DNA from: CAWFGW01 sp963849955
GTDB taxonomy: Bacteria; Bacteroidota; Bacteroidia; Cytophagales; JAAEPT01
Assembly: GCA_963849955.1 (NCBI GenBank)
Contig: CAWKJU010000001.1
Span: 124,001-188,000 of the forward strand
Direction of reading: 5' to 3'
DNA length: 64,000 bases
The notes beneath the pieces are model-generated. The model was not told where the DNA came from. It made no database searches and saw only the letters and a program-made list of their open reading frames with translations. Below, in pieces: positions 8,419-17,921 of this stretch. The translations under genes and the position numbers were made by a program. Numbering within the stretch: position 1 is the stretch's first letter; the number at the start of each line of letters is the position of its first letter.

Positions 8419-9354
8419 CTAAACAAGCGACCGCACAACCTCTTTCACTGCTTTAATTTCAGAAACATCTGCAATGCTTTCGCCTGCACACCAGACGGTT
8501 TTATAGGTGGTGCTGAAAGCTGCCTTTTCCAGTTGTTTCATCCCTCGTAAGAAAACCATCATTTTCAAATATTTTTTAAGGTATCGGTTTTTGTTGAGCA
8601 GCTTCTCCAGGAAAGTCTGTTTTGTGCCGATCTCTTGAACGTAGGGGGTGTTGATGACGGTACAGGGCGTGCCCGAAAGTTTTTCGGTCATCACGATATC
8701 CTTTGCTTCATAGTTCACACAGGCTGCTTTGTATTCATCAGAAACACCACACTCCAATGTAGGAATAAAAATAGTGCCGATGGATGCGCCAACATAGCCC
8801 ATAGCCAGGGCCTCGTCCAACCGTGATTTGGTGGAGATTCTACCCGCAGCGATGATGGGGAGGTCCACCGTTTGTGAAATTTCCTGGTACAGCTCCTCCA
8901 GTGTTTTGTTACCTGCATGTCCACCTGCTTTGTTGTTTACCGCGATCACCGCATCAGCTCCCAGGTCAGCGACTTTTTTCGCGGTTTCAGCATCCACCAC
9001 ATCACAAAAAACTTTGATGTTAACCTCATGGGCTTGACGGATAATCGCCTTGGGGTTGCCTAAAGAAGTAATTAAAAAAGCGACACCTTCTTCCAAACAC
9101 ACCTGTAATTGCTCGGCTAGTTTCGGGTTCGACTTGTTGGCGATTAGGTTAATGCCAAATGGCTTGTCTGACTGACTTTTAATGGCACGAATTCCTGCTC
9201 GCTGTAAATCAGGCGTTCGGTAATTCAAAGCGGGGATGGCACCAGTAATTCCTGAATCCAAAGCCGCGAGAATCATCTTTTCATTGGAAACCAAAAACAT
9301 GGGAGCCATGATAATGGGATATTGAATAGCTAAAAGGTCTGTGAGTTGTTTCAT
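8419..9354 (-). CDS. Nitronate monooxygenase family flavoenzyme
   Basis: A 311-residue FMN-dependent TIM-barrel enzyme of the nitronate monooxygenase (formerly 2-nitropropane dioxygenase) family, which oxidises alkyl nitronates. Visible landmarks are the N-terminal YPIIMAPM, NKAGGHAG at about 141-148 (catalytic His region and FMN phosphate contact) and AAGRIS at about 169-174. FabK-like enoyl reductases share this fold, so the substrate is not certain. No signal peptide is present. The gene is monocistronic, and its 3' end faces the tRNA terminators. Confidence 0.85.
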   Translation of the reverse strand: MKQLTDLLAIQYPIIMAPMFLVSNEKMILAALDSGITGAIPALNYRTPDLQRAGIRAIKSQSDKPFGINLIANKSNPKLAEQLQVCLEEGVAFLITSLGNPKAIIRQAHEVNIKVFCDVVDAETAKKVADLGADAVIAVNNKAGGHAGNKTLEELYQEISQTVDLPIIAAGRISTKSRLDEALAMGYVGASIGTIFIPTLECGVSDEYKAACVNYEAKDIVMTEKLSGTPCTVINTPYVQEIGTKQTFLEKLLNKNRYLKKYLKMMVFLRGMKQLEKAAFSTTYKTVWCAGESIADVSEIKAVKEVVRSLV

Positions 9355-9528
9355 GGTTGAATATACTCTTTGTCGATGAAATAGTTAGGGTTTGAAAATC
9401 AAATTGTCTACTGATTTTTTGTTGAAAATAGTTAGCCCTGTTCAATAGTGTTAGTTTGTATCTTTGAGATGCTTTCGGCTCAAGCCGCCTGGGCTTTTCC
9501 TTTTTCATTGAAAAAAAGGAAACAAAAT

Positions 9529-9657
9529 TCTAGACGATTAGGTCGACTAGTGTTAACAGTACTAGGACGCACATTTTATATCCCTTTCACATTCCCAAAT
9601 CGTCACATGAAACGCAAAAAATGGAAAAATTTAGCTTGCCTGTAAACTAATGGTCAA
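9529..9657 (-). repeat. ~130 bp dispersed repeat, copy 2 (inverted relative to copy 1)
   Basis: This is the reverse-complement match of 2538-2669 and includes the identical 37-base core and TCTAGA end. The TCTAGA end is flanked (9475-9525) by GGCTCAAGCC and the hairpin TTTCCTTTTT/AAAAAAAGGAAA, which are absent at copy 1. The 388-base gap 9355-9742 separates divergently transcribed genes and otherwise holds only the candidate promoter at 9730. A 65-codon frame across it is not shared by copy 1, so I do not call a gene. Confidence 0.75.
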
Positions 9658-9729
9658 TCAGAATAGAAATAAATTTTCTTTTGAGTTTCTATTTTAAACT
9701 TTAACTCTAATCGAAACTAATTGATTTAT

Positions 9730-9737
9730 TACCTTTG
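9730..9737 (+). promoter_or_regulatory. -7 box of the kinase/phosphatase operon
   Basis: TACCTTTG matches TAnnTTTG exactly and ends five bases before the ATG at 9743, so the transcript may begin at or next to the start codon. No convincing -33 element is visible. Confidence 0.45.
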
Positions 9738-9742
9738 AACCC

Positions 9743-10732
9743 ATGTCACTTCATCCCCAATTTCAGCAAACCATTTTAAAAACTACGGGAGCTGCTTCCT
9801 TTCACATTCAAGAAGTCATTCAGGAACTTTGGAGTGGCTATGGTCAAATCTTACGACTTCAATTAGTCGGTGCAAAAGTGGATAGCGTAGTGGTTAAACA
9901 CGTAGCGCTGCCCAGTCAAAAGACGCATCCACGGGGGTGGAATTCCTCCCTTTCGCATGAACGAAAAGTAAAATCGTATCAAGTTGAAACAGCGTGGTAT
10001 AAACACTATGCCTCCAAATGTGGTGACGCATGTAAAATCCCTTCTTTTCTAGGTAGTGATTCCTTTGCCGATGAGGTACTGCTTGTGATGGAAGATTTGG
10101 ATACTTCAGGTTATGCCCTCCGAAAGACCTCTCTCAACTGGGCGGAAATAGCACGTTGTCTTTCCTGGCTGGCGAATTTTCATGCGACTTTTTTAGGGGT
10201 GGAACCTGTTGGGTTATGGGAAACAGGAACCTACTGGCATTTAGCAACGCGCCCCGAAGAACTAGAAGTATTAAATGATCAACCGTTAAAACACGCTGCG
10301 CCATTCATTGATAAAAAATTAAATAAAGCACGTTTCCAAACTCTGGTGCATGGCGATGCGAAACTCGCCAACTTTTGTTTTTCTGAAGATGGGAAAGTAG
10401 CTGCTGTCGACTTTCAATATGTAGGCAAAGGCTGCGGCATGAAGGATGTCGCTTATTTTATAGGAAGTTGTTTGAATGAACACGAATGTGAAAAGCTGGA
10501 GGCAAAGATTTTAACGCATTATTTTATGGAGTTAGGTAAAGCGATTAATACACAGAAAGTGGAAGTGAATTTTGATGCCCTAGAACAAGAATGGCGTGAA
10601 CTATATGCCTACGCGTGGACGGATTTCCATCGGTTTTTAAAAGGGTGGAGTCCGGGTCATTGGAAAATTACTAGTTATAGTGAGCGCCTTGCTCGGGAGG
10701 TGATTGAGCAAGTGAAACAAGAAGAAGTATGA
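9743..10732 (+). CDS. EcKL/aminoglycoside-phosphotransferase-like kinase
   Basis: A 329-residue protein of the protein-kinase-like fold used by small-molecule kinases (ecdysteroid-kinase-like or APH superfamily). The catalytic loop is VHGDAKLANF (about 201-210), and the metal-binding Asp follows in AAVDFQYVGKG (about 222). A phosphate acceptor cannot be predicted; family members phosphorylate choline, sterols or antibiotics. Its last four bases overlap the start of the CysQ-like gene, so the two are translationally coupled. A kinase and a phosphatase for small phosphorylated metabolites would make a natural pair. Confidence 0.8.
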   Translation: MSLHPQFQQTILKTTGAASFHIQEVIQELWSGYGQILRLQLVGAKVDSVVVKHVALPSQKTHPRGWNSSLSHERKVKSYQVETAWYKHYASKCGDACKIPSFLGSDSFADEVLLVMEDLDTSGYALRKTSLNWAEIARCLSWLANFHATFLGVEPVGLWETGTYWHLATRPEELEVLNDQPLKHAAPFIDKKLNKARFQTLVHGDAKLANFCFSEDGKVAAVDFQYVGKGCGMKDVAYFIGSCLNEHECEKLEAKILTHYFMELGKAINTQKVEVNFDALEQEWRELYAYAWTDFHRFLKGWSPGHWKITSYSERLAREVIEQVKQEEV

Positions 10733-11589
10733 AACTTTCTAAATCAGATATCACTACATTATTGGAAGGAGCCATTGCTGCTGCAAATGCGGCAGGGGAA
10801 TATATTTCTCATGCGTCCAACCAACCGATTAAAGTAAATAAAAAGGTAGGAGGGGAGAGTTTGGCTTCCCAAGTGGTGACGGAAGTAGACAAAAAAAGTC
10901 AGGACATTATTCTATCGCAACTGTTTCCGCTGAGTCAAAAGTACGATTTGGGTTTGTTAACCGAGGAATTAGAAGATGACAAAAGCCGCTTAGTAAAAGA
11001 TTATTTTTGGTGCATTGACCCTTTAGATGGCACGCTTCCTTTTACAGAAGGTGTTTCGGGATATGCGGTGTCCATCGCCTTGGTTTCGAAAGAGGGCATT
11101 CCCGTAGTTGGGGTAGTTTATGATCCATACAAACAAAACCTGTACAGTGGATTTTTGGACGGTGGTGCATTTAAAAATGGTGAACCCTGGCAGATTGATT
11201 CTACCTCGGTGGCACTCACCTTTATCACGGATCGCAGTTTTTTAAGGCATCCACTTTTTCCAGCTGTCAACAGCAAGTTGAAGGAATTAGGTGTTGTGAA
11301 TACCATTCAACATGGCGGTGCAGTCATGAACGCTTTATGGGTAGCAGAACAGCAGCCAGCGTGTTATTTTAAATATCCTAAAAAAACAGCTGGAGGTGGT
11401 AGTTTTTGGGATTATGCTGCTACTGTCTGCATCTTGCAAGAGGTGGGGATTCAGGTCACTGATATGTATGGTGACCCGCTTGCGTTGAATAGTGCGGAGT
11501 CTACGTTTTTAAATCAAAAGGGAATCGCCATATTCTCAGACAAAAGACTTCGCGAAACACTGACCGCATTTTTCAACACGCAAGTTTGA
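10729..11589 (+). CDS. CysQ/inositol-monophosphatase family phosphatase
   Basis: A 286-residue member of the lithium-sensitive, magnesium-dependent phosphatase superfamily. Metal-site motifs are TEELEDD (about 78-84), CIDPLDGTLPF (about 95-105) and the C-terminal SFWDYAAT (about 222). CysQ removes the 3'-phosphate of PAP made in sulfate assimilation, and inositol monophosphatases use related motifs. LPFTEG in place of the usual NF/TxxF spacing leaves the substrate open. It overlaps the upstream kinase gene by four bases and converges on the OmpA gene with 27 bases between. Confidence 0.8.
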   Translation: MKLSKSDITTLLEGAIAAANAAGEYISHASNQPIKVNKKVGGESLASQVVTEVDKKSQDIILSQLFPLSQKYDLGLLTEELEDDKSRLVKDYFWCIDPLDGTLPFTEGVSGYAVSIALVSKEGIPVVGVVYDPYKQNLYSGFLDGGAFKNGEPWQIDSTSVALTFITDRSFLRHPLFPAVNSKLKELGVVNTIQHGGAVMNALWVAEQQPACYFKYPKKTAGGGSFWDYAATVCILQEVGIQVTDMYGDPLALNSAESTFLNQKGIAIFSDKRLRETLTAFFNTQV

Positions 11590-11616
11590 CCCGTTTCACT
11601 CGCTACCTTCAGTTTT

Positions 11617-12921
11617 TTATTTAACCAATTCGATACGTACTCTCCTGTTGTACGCTCTAAAGCTAGGCATATCTTTTCCATCCACTTTACCAGGTAACGC
11701 AGGTCGTGTTTCTCCGTAACTCACTACCTCCACATTTTTTGCATCCACGCCTTTATTTTGGAGGTATTTCTTGACCGTTGCTGCTCTCTTTTTACCAAGC
11801 TTTTTATTATATGCTTCAGATCCAATATAATCTGCGTAACCTTCCAGACGAATGCGGGTTAAGTCATCACGGGAATCCAGACTTTGGATTACATTGTCTA
11901 AGAAGTTTCGCATAGCCGGTTTTAAAATGTATTCATCAAAATCAAAATAGACATAGTTTTCCATGTTAAAATGATACACGATGTTACCGGCTTCATCGGG
12001 AGATTGGGTGGTGTTTTCAAAACTGACAAGTTCTGTTTCATAGATATCCGTAGACTTCCCATCCCTTTGACTTATAAAATAGGCCGTGCTATCGTAGTTG
12101 ATACTGAAATAAGCATCAAAGTTTTTGCTATTGACGATGTTACCTAAATTTTGTGGTTCACCCCATGAGGTCCACGAATCACCTTTTCTAGTGACTTTAT
12201 AAATATCAGCATCCCCCCGTCCACCTTCTCTGTTGCTGGAAAAATACAATGATTTTCTATCAGGACTTAAATAAGGAGATATATCGAAACCTTCAGAACT
12301 GATTTCTTTTAAATGGTGGGGTTGAGAAAGTTTTATGCTATCGGGCTTATAGCTATCAAACATATAGACATAGAGGTCTTCTTTTCCCTTTGACTCAGCT
12401 CTTTCCATAGATACAAACACTACTTCTTCTAACGGGTCTACAAAAATCCCATATACCCTACTTTCGGGGTCTAATCCGGGTACCGCGATGGAGTCGGGCA
12501 TGCTCCATCCTTTACCCGATCGTGTGCTAACCGATAAGCCTGGTAGAGAGGTCTCAAGTCCATTATAACGATTCATGAGGTAAATTTTATTTTTATCCTG
12601 GCTGAAACCTACAATGGCATTACTGCCAGTATTGTTTAAACTTCCTAATGAGTTTTTGGGATTTCCCCAATCACCAGTTGCTGATTTGTCGCTTACCCAG
12701 ATATCGTGGCCGGTTTCCTCGCCACCAATATTTTTATCTCCAAATGCCCTGGCAAAAAATAACCTGTCATTGAAGGAGATAGGGTAGATTTCTTCCGCAT
12801 CCGTATTGATGTGCTGAGGAAGTTTGGTTGGGCGTACAAACTGAACACTGTCTTCATTGCTTTGAGCAAATAGGCTGCTACCCGTTAAAAAAGCGATTGT
12901 CAATAGTAGTATACTTTTCAT
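11617..12921 (-). CDS. OmpA-family protein with PD40 repeats, third gene of a T9SS unit
   Basis: A 434-residue envelope protein with a signal peptide ending SLFAQS (about 20). PD40/WD40-like beta-propeller blades follow (about 35-290; repeats such as SPDRKSLYFSSNREGGRGDADIYKV). The C-terminal OmpA peptidoglycan-binding domain (about 318-434) contains LEGYADYIGSEAYNKKLGKKRA. It resembles PorE-type proteins that tie the T9SS to the cell wall. It follows the PorP/SprF gene by 21 bases in the same operon, downstream of a type B cargo gene. Confidence 0.85.
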   Translation of the reverse strand: MKSILLLTIAFLTGSSLFAQSNEDSVQFVRPTKLPQHINTDAEEIYPISFNDRLFFARAFGDKNIGGEETGHDIWVSDKSATGDWGNPKNSLGSLNNTGSNAIVGFSQDKNKIYLMNRYNGLETSLPGLSVSTRSGKGWSMPDSIAVPGLDPESRVYGIFVDPLEEVVFVSMERAESKGKEDLYVYMFDSYKPDSIKLSQPHHLKEISSEGFDISPYLSPDRKSLYFSSNREGGRGDADIYKVTRKGDSWTSWGEPQNLGNIVNSKNFDAYFSINYDSTAYFISQRDGKSTDIYETELVSFENTTQSPDEAGNIVYHFNMENYVYFDFDEYILKPAMRNFLDNVIQSLDSRDDLTRIRLEGYADYIGSEAYNKKLGKKRAATVKKYLQNKGVDAKNVEVVSYGETRPALPGKVDGKDMPSFRAYNRRVRIELVK

Positions 12922-12942
12922 ATTTTGTCTGTTTAGTTTTAT

Positions 12943-13962
12943 TTACCACATCAGTTTTGTTACTCTATTCGTCCAGTTGAATAGTGCGACATTTAAGTTG
13001 ATGGCGTGATTACCTGTTTGAACATTACTTAATTCTCCCACTGGATAACCATAAGCATAGGCGACACTCAAGCTGTTATTAATGTTCAATCCCAGTATTC
13101 CGTTGAGTGTTTCATCGCGTTGATAACTCATCCCCACGATGAACATTTTCATCACTCGGGCTTTCAACATAATATCTATATCCACAGGGGAGTTGTTTAC
13201 ATATTTTAATAATACGCTAGGATAAAGATCGAATGAGGAGTTGATGGGAATAGAATAACCTACCCCTAAAAAATGGTGGGCTTGAAAATTTGCATTTTCA
13301 CTGATGTTTGGGTCCACTCTGTTTTGATGTAAGAAATTTCGTGCACTATAGCTGACATAAAAATTATCGCCATATAACACGGTTCCTAATCCTAAGTCAA
13401 AAACGAGCTCATTTTGATTTCCTGCCTGCACATAACGCGTATAAAGGGGGTCCATATTGTTGACTACCGTTAGTTGAGACACATCTAAACGTGAATTTGA
13501 AATTCCTGCTGAAGCACCCATTGACCAGGTCAGGTGCTTGGTTAAAGGGAGGTGATAGGCATAGGTTACTGCTGCATTCAATTCTTGATACGGAGCAAAC
13601 TTATCTTGATAGACATAACCACCCAGTGCGTGATTAGTATATTGGTCAAATTCAGTACTGTCTTCAAGTTCCTCATAGCGATTCATGTTATTAATTCTGA
13701 GAGAATAAGGCGGGTGCAAATTGCGATATCCTTTACCTTTGAATTTCCCATGAGCATTTATCCCAAACCCGAGAGGTGAGTTTTCGAAGCTGGTCCACTG
13801 CTTTCTGTAGAATGCGCCTACACTCAAGTAGTTTTCTAAACCTGTAAACCCTGGGTTGTAATAGATAGCATTTCTGTTGAATAAAGTAAATTGACCTTCT
13901 TGCTGAGCAAACGTGGTTTGTAACCCTATCACTGATAGAAGTAGAAGTATATATTTTTTCAT
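12943..13962 (-). CDS. PorP/SprF family outer-membrane protein
   Basis: A 339-residue predicted beta-barrel with a signal peptide ending TTFAQQ (about 19). The family signature follows at FTLFNRNAIYYNPGFTG. PorP/SprF proteins bind or anchor type B T9SS cargo at the cell surface; SprF is needed for export of the adhesin SprB in Flavobacterium. It lies between a type B cargo gene (27 bases upstream) and an OmpA-PD40 gene (21 bases downstream), which supports a dedicated cargo/partner unit. Confidence 0.9.
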   Translation of the reverse strand: MKKYILLLLSVIGLQTTFAQQEGQFTLFNRNAIYYNPGFTGLENYLSVGAFYRKQWTSFENSPLGFGINAHGKFKGKGYRNLHPPYSLRINNMNRYEELEDSTEFDQYTNHALGGYVYQDKFAPYQELNAAVTYAYHLPLTKHLTWSMGASAGISNSRLDVSQLTVVNNMDPLYTRYVQAGNQNELVFDLGLGTVLYGDNFYVSYSARNFLHQNRVDPNISENANFQAHHFLGVGYSIPINSSFDLYPSVLLKYVNNSPVDIDIMLKARVMKMFIVGMSYQRDETLNGILGLNINNSLSVAYAYGYPVGELSNVQTGNHAINLNVALFNWTNRVTKLMW

Positions 13963-13989
13963 AACTTTTATTTTAAATGAAGTGGGTGA

Positions 13990-16900
13990 TTAATCTAAGA
14001 CGGTAATGGTACGTTCAATGAGTTCTTCGTTACTGCCTAAGTCAAGCTTGTAATAATAGACTCCCCCAGGTACTTTTTCTCCTTCATACTTGCCATCCCA
14101 AGGGTTGTTTACTAAGTCAGAAGAAGAAAAAATCCGATTGCCCCAGCGATTATAAATGTAGATTTTTGCATCAGGATGTAATTGAATGTTTGAGATTTCA
14201 AATACATCATTGTAGTTGTCCCCATTTGGGGTAAAGGCTGAGGGGATAAATAATTCTAAATCACGAATTATCGCTACCTCATCAGTGGCTGAACAGCCAT
14301 TTTCATCAAAAACAGTAATCGTATAAGTGTTCTCCATGGTAGCATCCACATTAGGCTGGAGTACCGAAGGATTACTAACCCCAAAAGTTGGTATCCAGGA
14401 AATGGAATCAACAGGCGTAGAAGTTGCTTGAAGTTGAACTGTGTTTTTGTCAGTGGTAATGATGATGTCGTCACCCGCGTTTACAGTAGGTGTTCCCCAA
14501 ATTTCGAGCATCATGGTAGTGTCATCTTCACACCCATATTGTGAAGTAACAGACAACATCACATTGTACTGGCCAGCGGTGTTGTAAGTGAACAAAGGAT
14601 TTTCAACTTCGGAAGTTTGATTGTCTCCCTTACCAAAAGTCCAGCTCCAGTTTTCAATTGCTTCACTATTTACTGTTTCATTAGTAAATTGAATGGAGTT
14701 TCCAACACAAAAACGTTGATCCGCGGAGTCAATAGTAAACTGAGCAGTTGGGTACGGCACTGGAATAATTGTTATTGTATCACTGTATGAGGAGCAGGTA
14801 TTGAGTACGCCATCCGCAACCACTTCCCGCACAATATAAGTGGTGTCTTCTGCCTGATAAGTTAAATCTTGTTCTGTACCATTCGAAATCGGTTGAAAGG
14901 AACCGCCTGCAATGGAATCGTAATAAATGTAGGAGGGATTTCCTGTCTCCAATACAGGGTCTGAACCGTCAATGAAAGTAGGTTGACCCTCACAAGTGTA
15001 AATTGTTGCGTTGGTTGATAACGTGTTGTTCGATACAATTTGAGCGTCCAACGTTATTTCTACAGTAGCTAAATCTTTACAGATCGGATCATCAGCACTG
15101 AACGCATACCGACCGATTACATATTGACCATCAGCAGTATCTTTCTCGAAGGTGTAATCTTGATTGTTAGCACCATTAATCGCCTGAAATTGGTCTAAAT
15201 TAGCGTTATAGATAACATACTGGTAAGCAATTGAGCCCGAAGTCGGAATAGCTGTGGAGCCATTAATAGCTATGGGGTTGCTGCTTGTTGCACATTGAGT
15301 AAATGCGGTATTGTCATCTTCAAAGCGAATCTCGTTATTTTCAATAGTTTGATCGGAAACATTTACAGTTATTGTGTTTGAGGTATCTTTTAATGTGGTA
15401 TCGCTAATTAAAGTAGCAATGCGTCTATAGTAAAAAGTCCCCGCAGTTGTTGCTGCTTGTTTATAATCCTTACTATCACCACCATCTACATCTTGCCAAC
15501 CACTGCCAGGTATAGAATCCTGATACTGAAAAGTGACCAATTGTTTATTGAACTGAGTGTTAATACTACTCCCTATTAGCCGTATAGTATCATTTAAACA
15601 GAGGTTCAACTGAGTAGAATCCAGCTGATTATTTTCGATGGTAATTTCATTGTCGATAAAAAGATCGCCCACATTAAATGAAGATATTAGCATATCAAAG
15701 CCTCCAGCATTGCCAATCGCATCTCCATTGATTTGCGCACTTTGCGACTCCCCAAAAAGTACAATGGCAATGGTGTCGGTGCCATTAGAAATATTGTCTC
15801 CAAAATCATTGTCAGAGCCGCCCCAATACGATGAAAAAGTGAACATGCCATCTTCAGCGAAGCGTGTAATAACCATGTCGAAATTACCTGCATTTTCTGA
15901 TTGTATAGCGCGTTTCGTAGGAAAATCGGTACTTTCAGAGGACCCCACAACATACAAGGCATTTAAAGGACCAATGATTCCGGCCTTCAATTCATCGGTA
16001 GCTGTACCACCTAGGTAAGTTGACCAAAGCAATTGCCCGTCCGAGTTAAATTTCGTTACAAACCCATCCGAAACACCACCTTGGTAGGTTTGCTGGTAAC
16101 CATTTTGGGAAGGAAAGTTTTCAGATGAAGTATAACCGATTACGTAAGAATTGTTCTCTTGATCAATAACTACATCTTCACCCCAATCATCATCTTCACC
16201 ACCCAGATAAGTACCATACACCACATCACCTGTATTGCCTGCTAGTTTAATGAGGTAAGCATCTTGGCTTCCTCCCGCTGTAGACATGAATGCTGAAGCA
16301 GTTACTGGAAAACCACTATTGCTGGAAGTTCTACCCGTTATAAGTACATCACCATTTTGATCTACATCCAAACCAAATCCTTGATCACCAGTTGCACCTC
16401 CTAAATATTTTGTCCAGACATAACTACTCAAGTCGCTATTCAATTTCATTACTATGGCATCATCACCAGTACCCGCAATCGGGTTTTCAGAAGGAAAAAA
16501 TTCACTGGATGTACTTCCAACCACAAACACTTCATTAGTTTCGGTTACCACTATTTTTTCTCCCACATCTCCACTTGCTCCTCCGTATATTCCACCAAAG
16601 AGGCGATTGCCATCCGTGTCAAACTTGAGTACAAAAAGTTCGCTACCACCTTGGTTAGTGTTTGATCCATTAGCAGAAGTAGGAAAATCTAAACTTTCTG
16701 TGTAACCAGTGATGTAAAGGTTGTTAGAGTTATCAATATCAATTCCATTGGCATAATCGTTACCGTTACCACCATAAAAACTAGCCCATAGCACATCGCC
16801 ATTCGGGTCGAGCTTAGCAATGTAGGCATCCTCAAGTGCGTTGGGTATTGCTTGAAAAGCACCTGGAGTGAAGGGCAGCAAGTTGTCTTTACTTGAAGTA

Positions 16901-17667
16901 TGACCAACGATGTAACTGTTTCCTTGCGCATCTATTTTTGAGTCTTCAATAAAGTCGTCAACTCCACCTCCTAATACTTTATTCCACTGAATACTTGGAT
17001 CGATCGTTAATACTTCATTTTTATTGTAATGACTTACCGCAAACTTCAAGGTGTTGCCATTTATGATTTCGTATCGAGCACTGATTGGCGTTCCGTCCTG
17101 AGTATAGGAAAAAGGAGAACCTTCATTGATATTTCCAACACTCGTTTCAATCACTAACTCCTCGTTATTTATAGCAAGTGCTGTTTGACCATCATAGTGA
17201 ATTAATATATCGTCTGGGTTTCCTCCCGGATGTACTACAAAATCATATTTGAATGTACCAGCATCATCAAAATAATAAAACAAGTCGATGTGGTCGTACA
17301 GGTTTTCTAACACCAGTTGATCATAAGCCGCAGTTATTATTTCTTTTTCCCCTCGATAATAAGTTAACTGCTTAGCGCGATGACCTACTGGTTGAGGTGT
17401 TGAGTTGTTTGTATTTAAAAACTGAAGTTCAATATTATGACCCATTGTCATATTGTTCTTCTCATCCAATACTTGATAATGTACCTTACCCTGATTTTCT
17501 ATAGATAACTGAAGTCCTGATTTTGTGCTATAAAAAAGTACAGCGTTTTCATTCAACTGTCCTTTATTACTTACGAATCCAAGCCGATCACTAATGTCTA
17601 AGCTCAGACTGCTAAAGATGATGCTAAAGGAGAGCAGCACATTTAAAATTTTATAGTTTGTATCCAT
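13990..17667 (-). CDS. Large SBBP-repeat/PKD surface protein with T9SS type B domain
   Basis: A 1225-residue secreted protein. The ATG at 17667 gives a clean signal peptide (MDTNYKILNVLLSFS...), whereas the ATG 48 bases upstream adds a hydrophilic extension. The order is: a DUF7948-like N-terminal region (about 25-230), about eight SBBP beta-propeller repeats (about 235-660, pattern YxGGxGDDxG), Ig-like Cys-containing modules (about 680-985), a PKD domain (about 1000-1070, FTIDSADQRFC to YNTAGQYNV) and a type B (CHU_C) sorting domain beginning IPSAFTPNGDNYND (about 1143) and ending ITVLD. It heads a three-gene operon with PorP/SprF and OmpA-PD40. Surface adhesion or gliding is a reasonable inference. 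Confidence 0.9.
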   Translation of the reverse strand: MDTNYKILNVLLSFSIIFSSLSLDISDRLGFVSNKGQLNENAVLFYSTKSGLQLSIENQGKVHYQVLDEKNNMTMGHNIELQFLNTNNSTPQPVGHRAKQLTYYRGEKEIITAAYDQLVLENLYDHIDLFYYFDDAGTFKYDFVVHPGGNPDDILIHYDGQTALAINNEELVIETSVGNINEGSPFSYTQDGTPISARYEIINGNTLKFAVSHYNKNEVLTIDPSIQWNKVLGGGVDDFIEDSKIDAQGNSYIVGHTSSKDNLLPFTPGAFQAIPNALEDAYIAKLDPNGDVLWASFYGGNGNDYANGIDIDNSNNLYITGYTESLDFPTSANGSNTNQGGSELFVLKFDTDGNRLFGGIYGGASGDVGEKIVVTETNEVFVVGSTSSEFFPSENPIAGTGDDAIVMKLNSDLSSYVWTKYLGGATGDQGFGLDVDQNGDVLITGRTSSNSGFPVTASAFMSTAGGSQDAYLIKLAGNTGDVVYGTYLGGEDDDWGEDVVIDQENNSYVIGYTSSENFPSQNGYQQTYQGGVSDGFVTKFNSDGQLLWSTYLGGTATDELKAGIIGPLNALYVVGSSESTDFPTKRAIQSENAGNFDMVITRFAEDGMFTFSSYWGGSDNDFGDNISNGTDTIAIVLFGESQSAQINGDAIGNAGGFDMLISSFNVGDLFIDNEITIENNQLDSTQLNLCLNDTIRLIGSSINTQFNKQLVTFQYQDSIPGSGWQDVDGGDSKDYKQAATTAGTFYYRRIATLISDTTLKDTSNTITVNVSDQTIENNEIRFEDDNTAFTQCATSSNPIAINGSTAIPTSGSIAYQYVIYNANLDQFQAINGANNQDYTFEKDTADGQYVIGRYAFSADDPICKDLATVEITLDAQIVSNNTLSTNATIYTCEGQPTFIDGSDPVLETGNPSYIYYDSIAGGSFQPISNGTEQDLTYQAEDTTYIVREVVADGVLNTCSSYSDTITIIPVPYPTAQFTIDSADQRFCVGNSIQFTNETVNSEAIENWSWTFGKGDNQTSEVENPLFTYNTAGQYNVMLSVTSQYGCEDDTTMMLEIWGTPTVNAGDDIIITTDKNTVQLQATSTPVDSISWIPTFGVSNPSVLQPNVDATMENTYTITVFDENGCSATDEVAIIRDLELFIPSAFTPNGDNYNDVFEISNIQLHPDAKIYIYNRWGNRIFSSSDLVNNPWDGKYEGEKVPGGVYYYKLDLGSNEELIERTITVLD

Positions 17668-17855
17668 TTCTAGGAGGATTTGGTTAAAATAATTTTTCCT
17701 CTCCCAACCCGACAAAATTCTCGCTACTTATGTCATTAGTCCTACGATGTCCTCAACAGCATAAGTGAAATAAAAAAGTGGGTATAAAAACGTACAAGTG
17801 TAGATTTTTCACTACGGTTTCTGTGAAGTACATGAAACAAAAGAAGGTGCAATTT

Positions 17856-17886
17856 ATTTTAATTTCTTCCGCAAAGAAATTAAAAT
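17856..17886. promoter_or_regulatory. Perfect 13-bp inverted repeat upstream of the redox gene
   Basis: ATTTTAATTTCTT and AAGAAATTAAAAT flank a 5-base spacer (CCGCA), 36 bases before the ATG at 17922. No T run follows, so it is not a standard terminator. It could be an operator or a leader hairpin. The surrounding 254-base gap holds nothing else I can identify. Confidence 0.5.
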
Positions 17887-17921
17887 CCCTACCTTAAATC
17901 AGATATTAAAAAATGAAATAA

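Noticed and set aside
9448..9645. 65-codon frame over repeat copy 2
   Set aside because: The frame is not preserved in copy 1 and covers palindromic, non-coding-looking sequence.
15638..16931. Several plus-strand frames of 80-126 codons opposite the SBBP repeats
   Set aside because: They are shadows of the repetitive propeller coding sequence, with no signal peptide, start context or recognisable domain.
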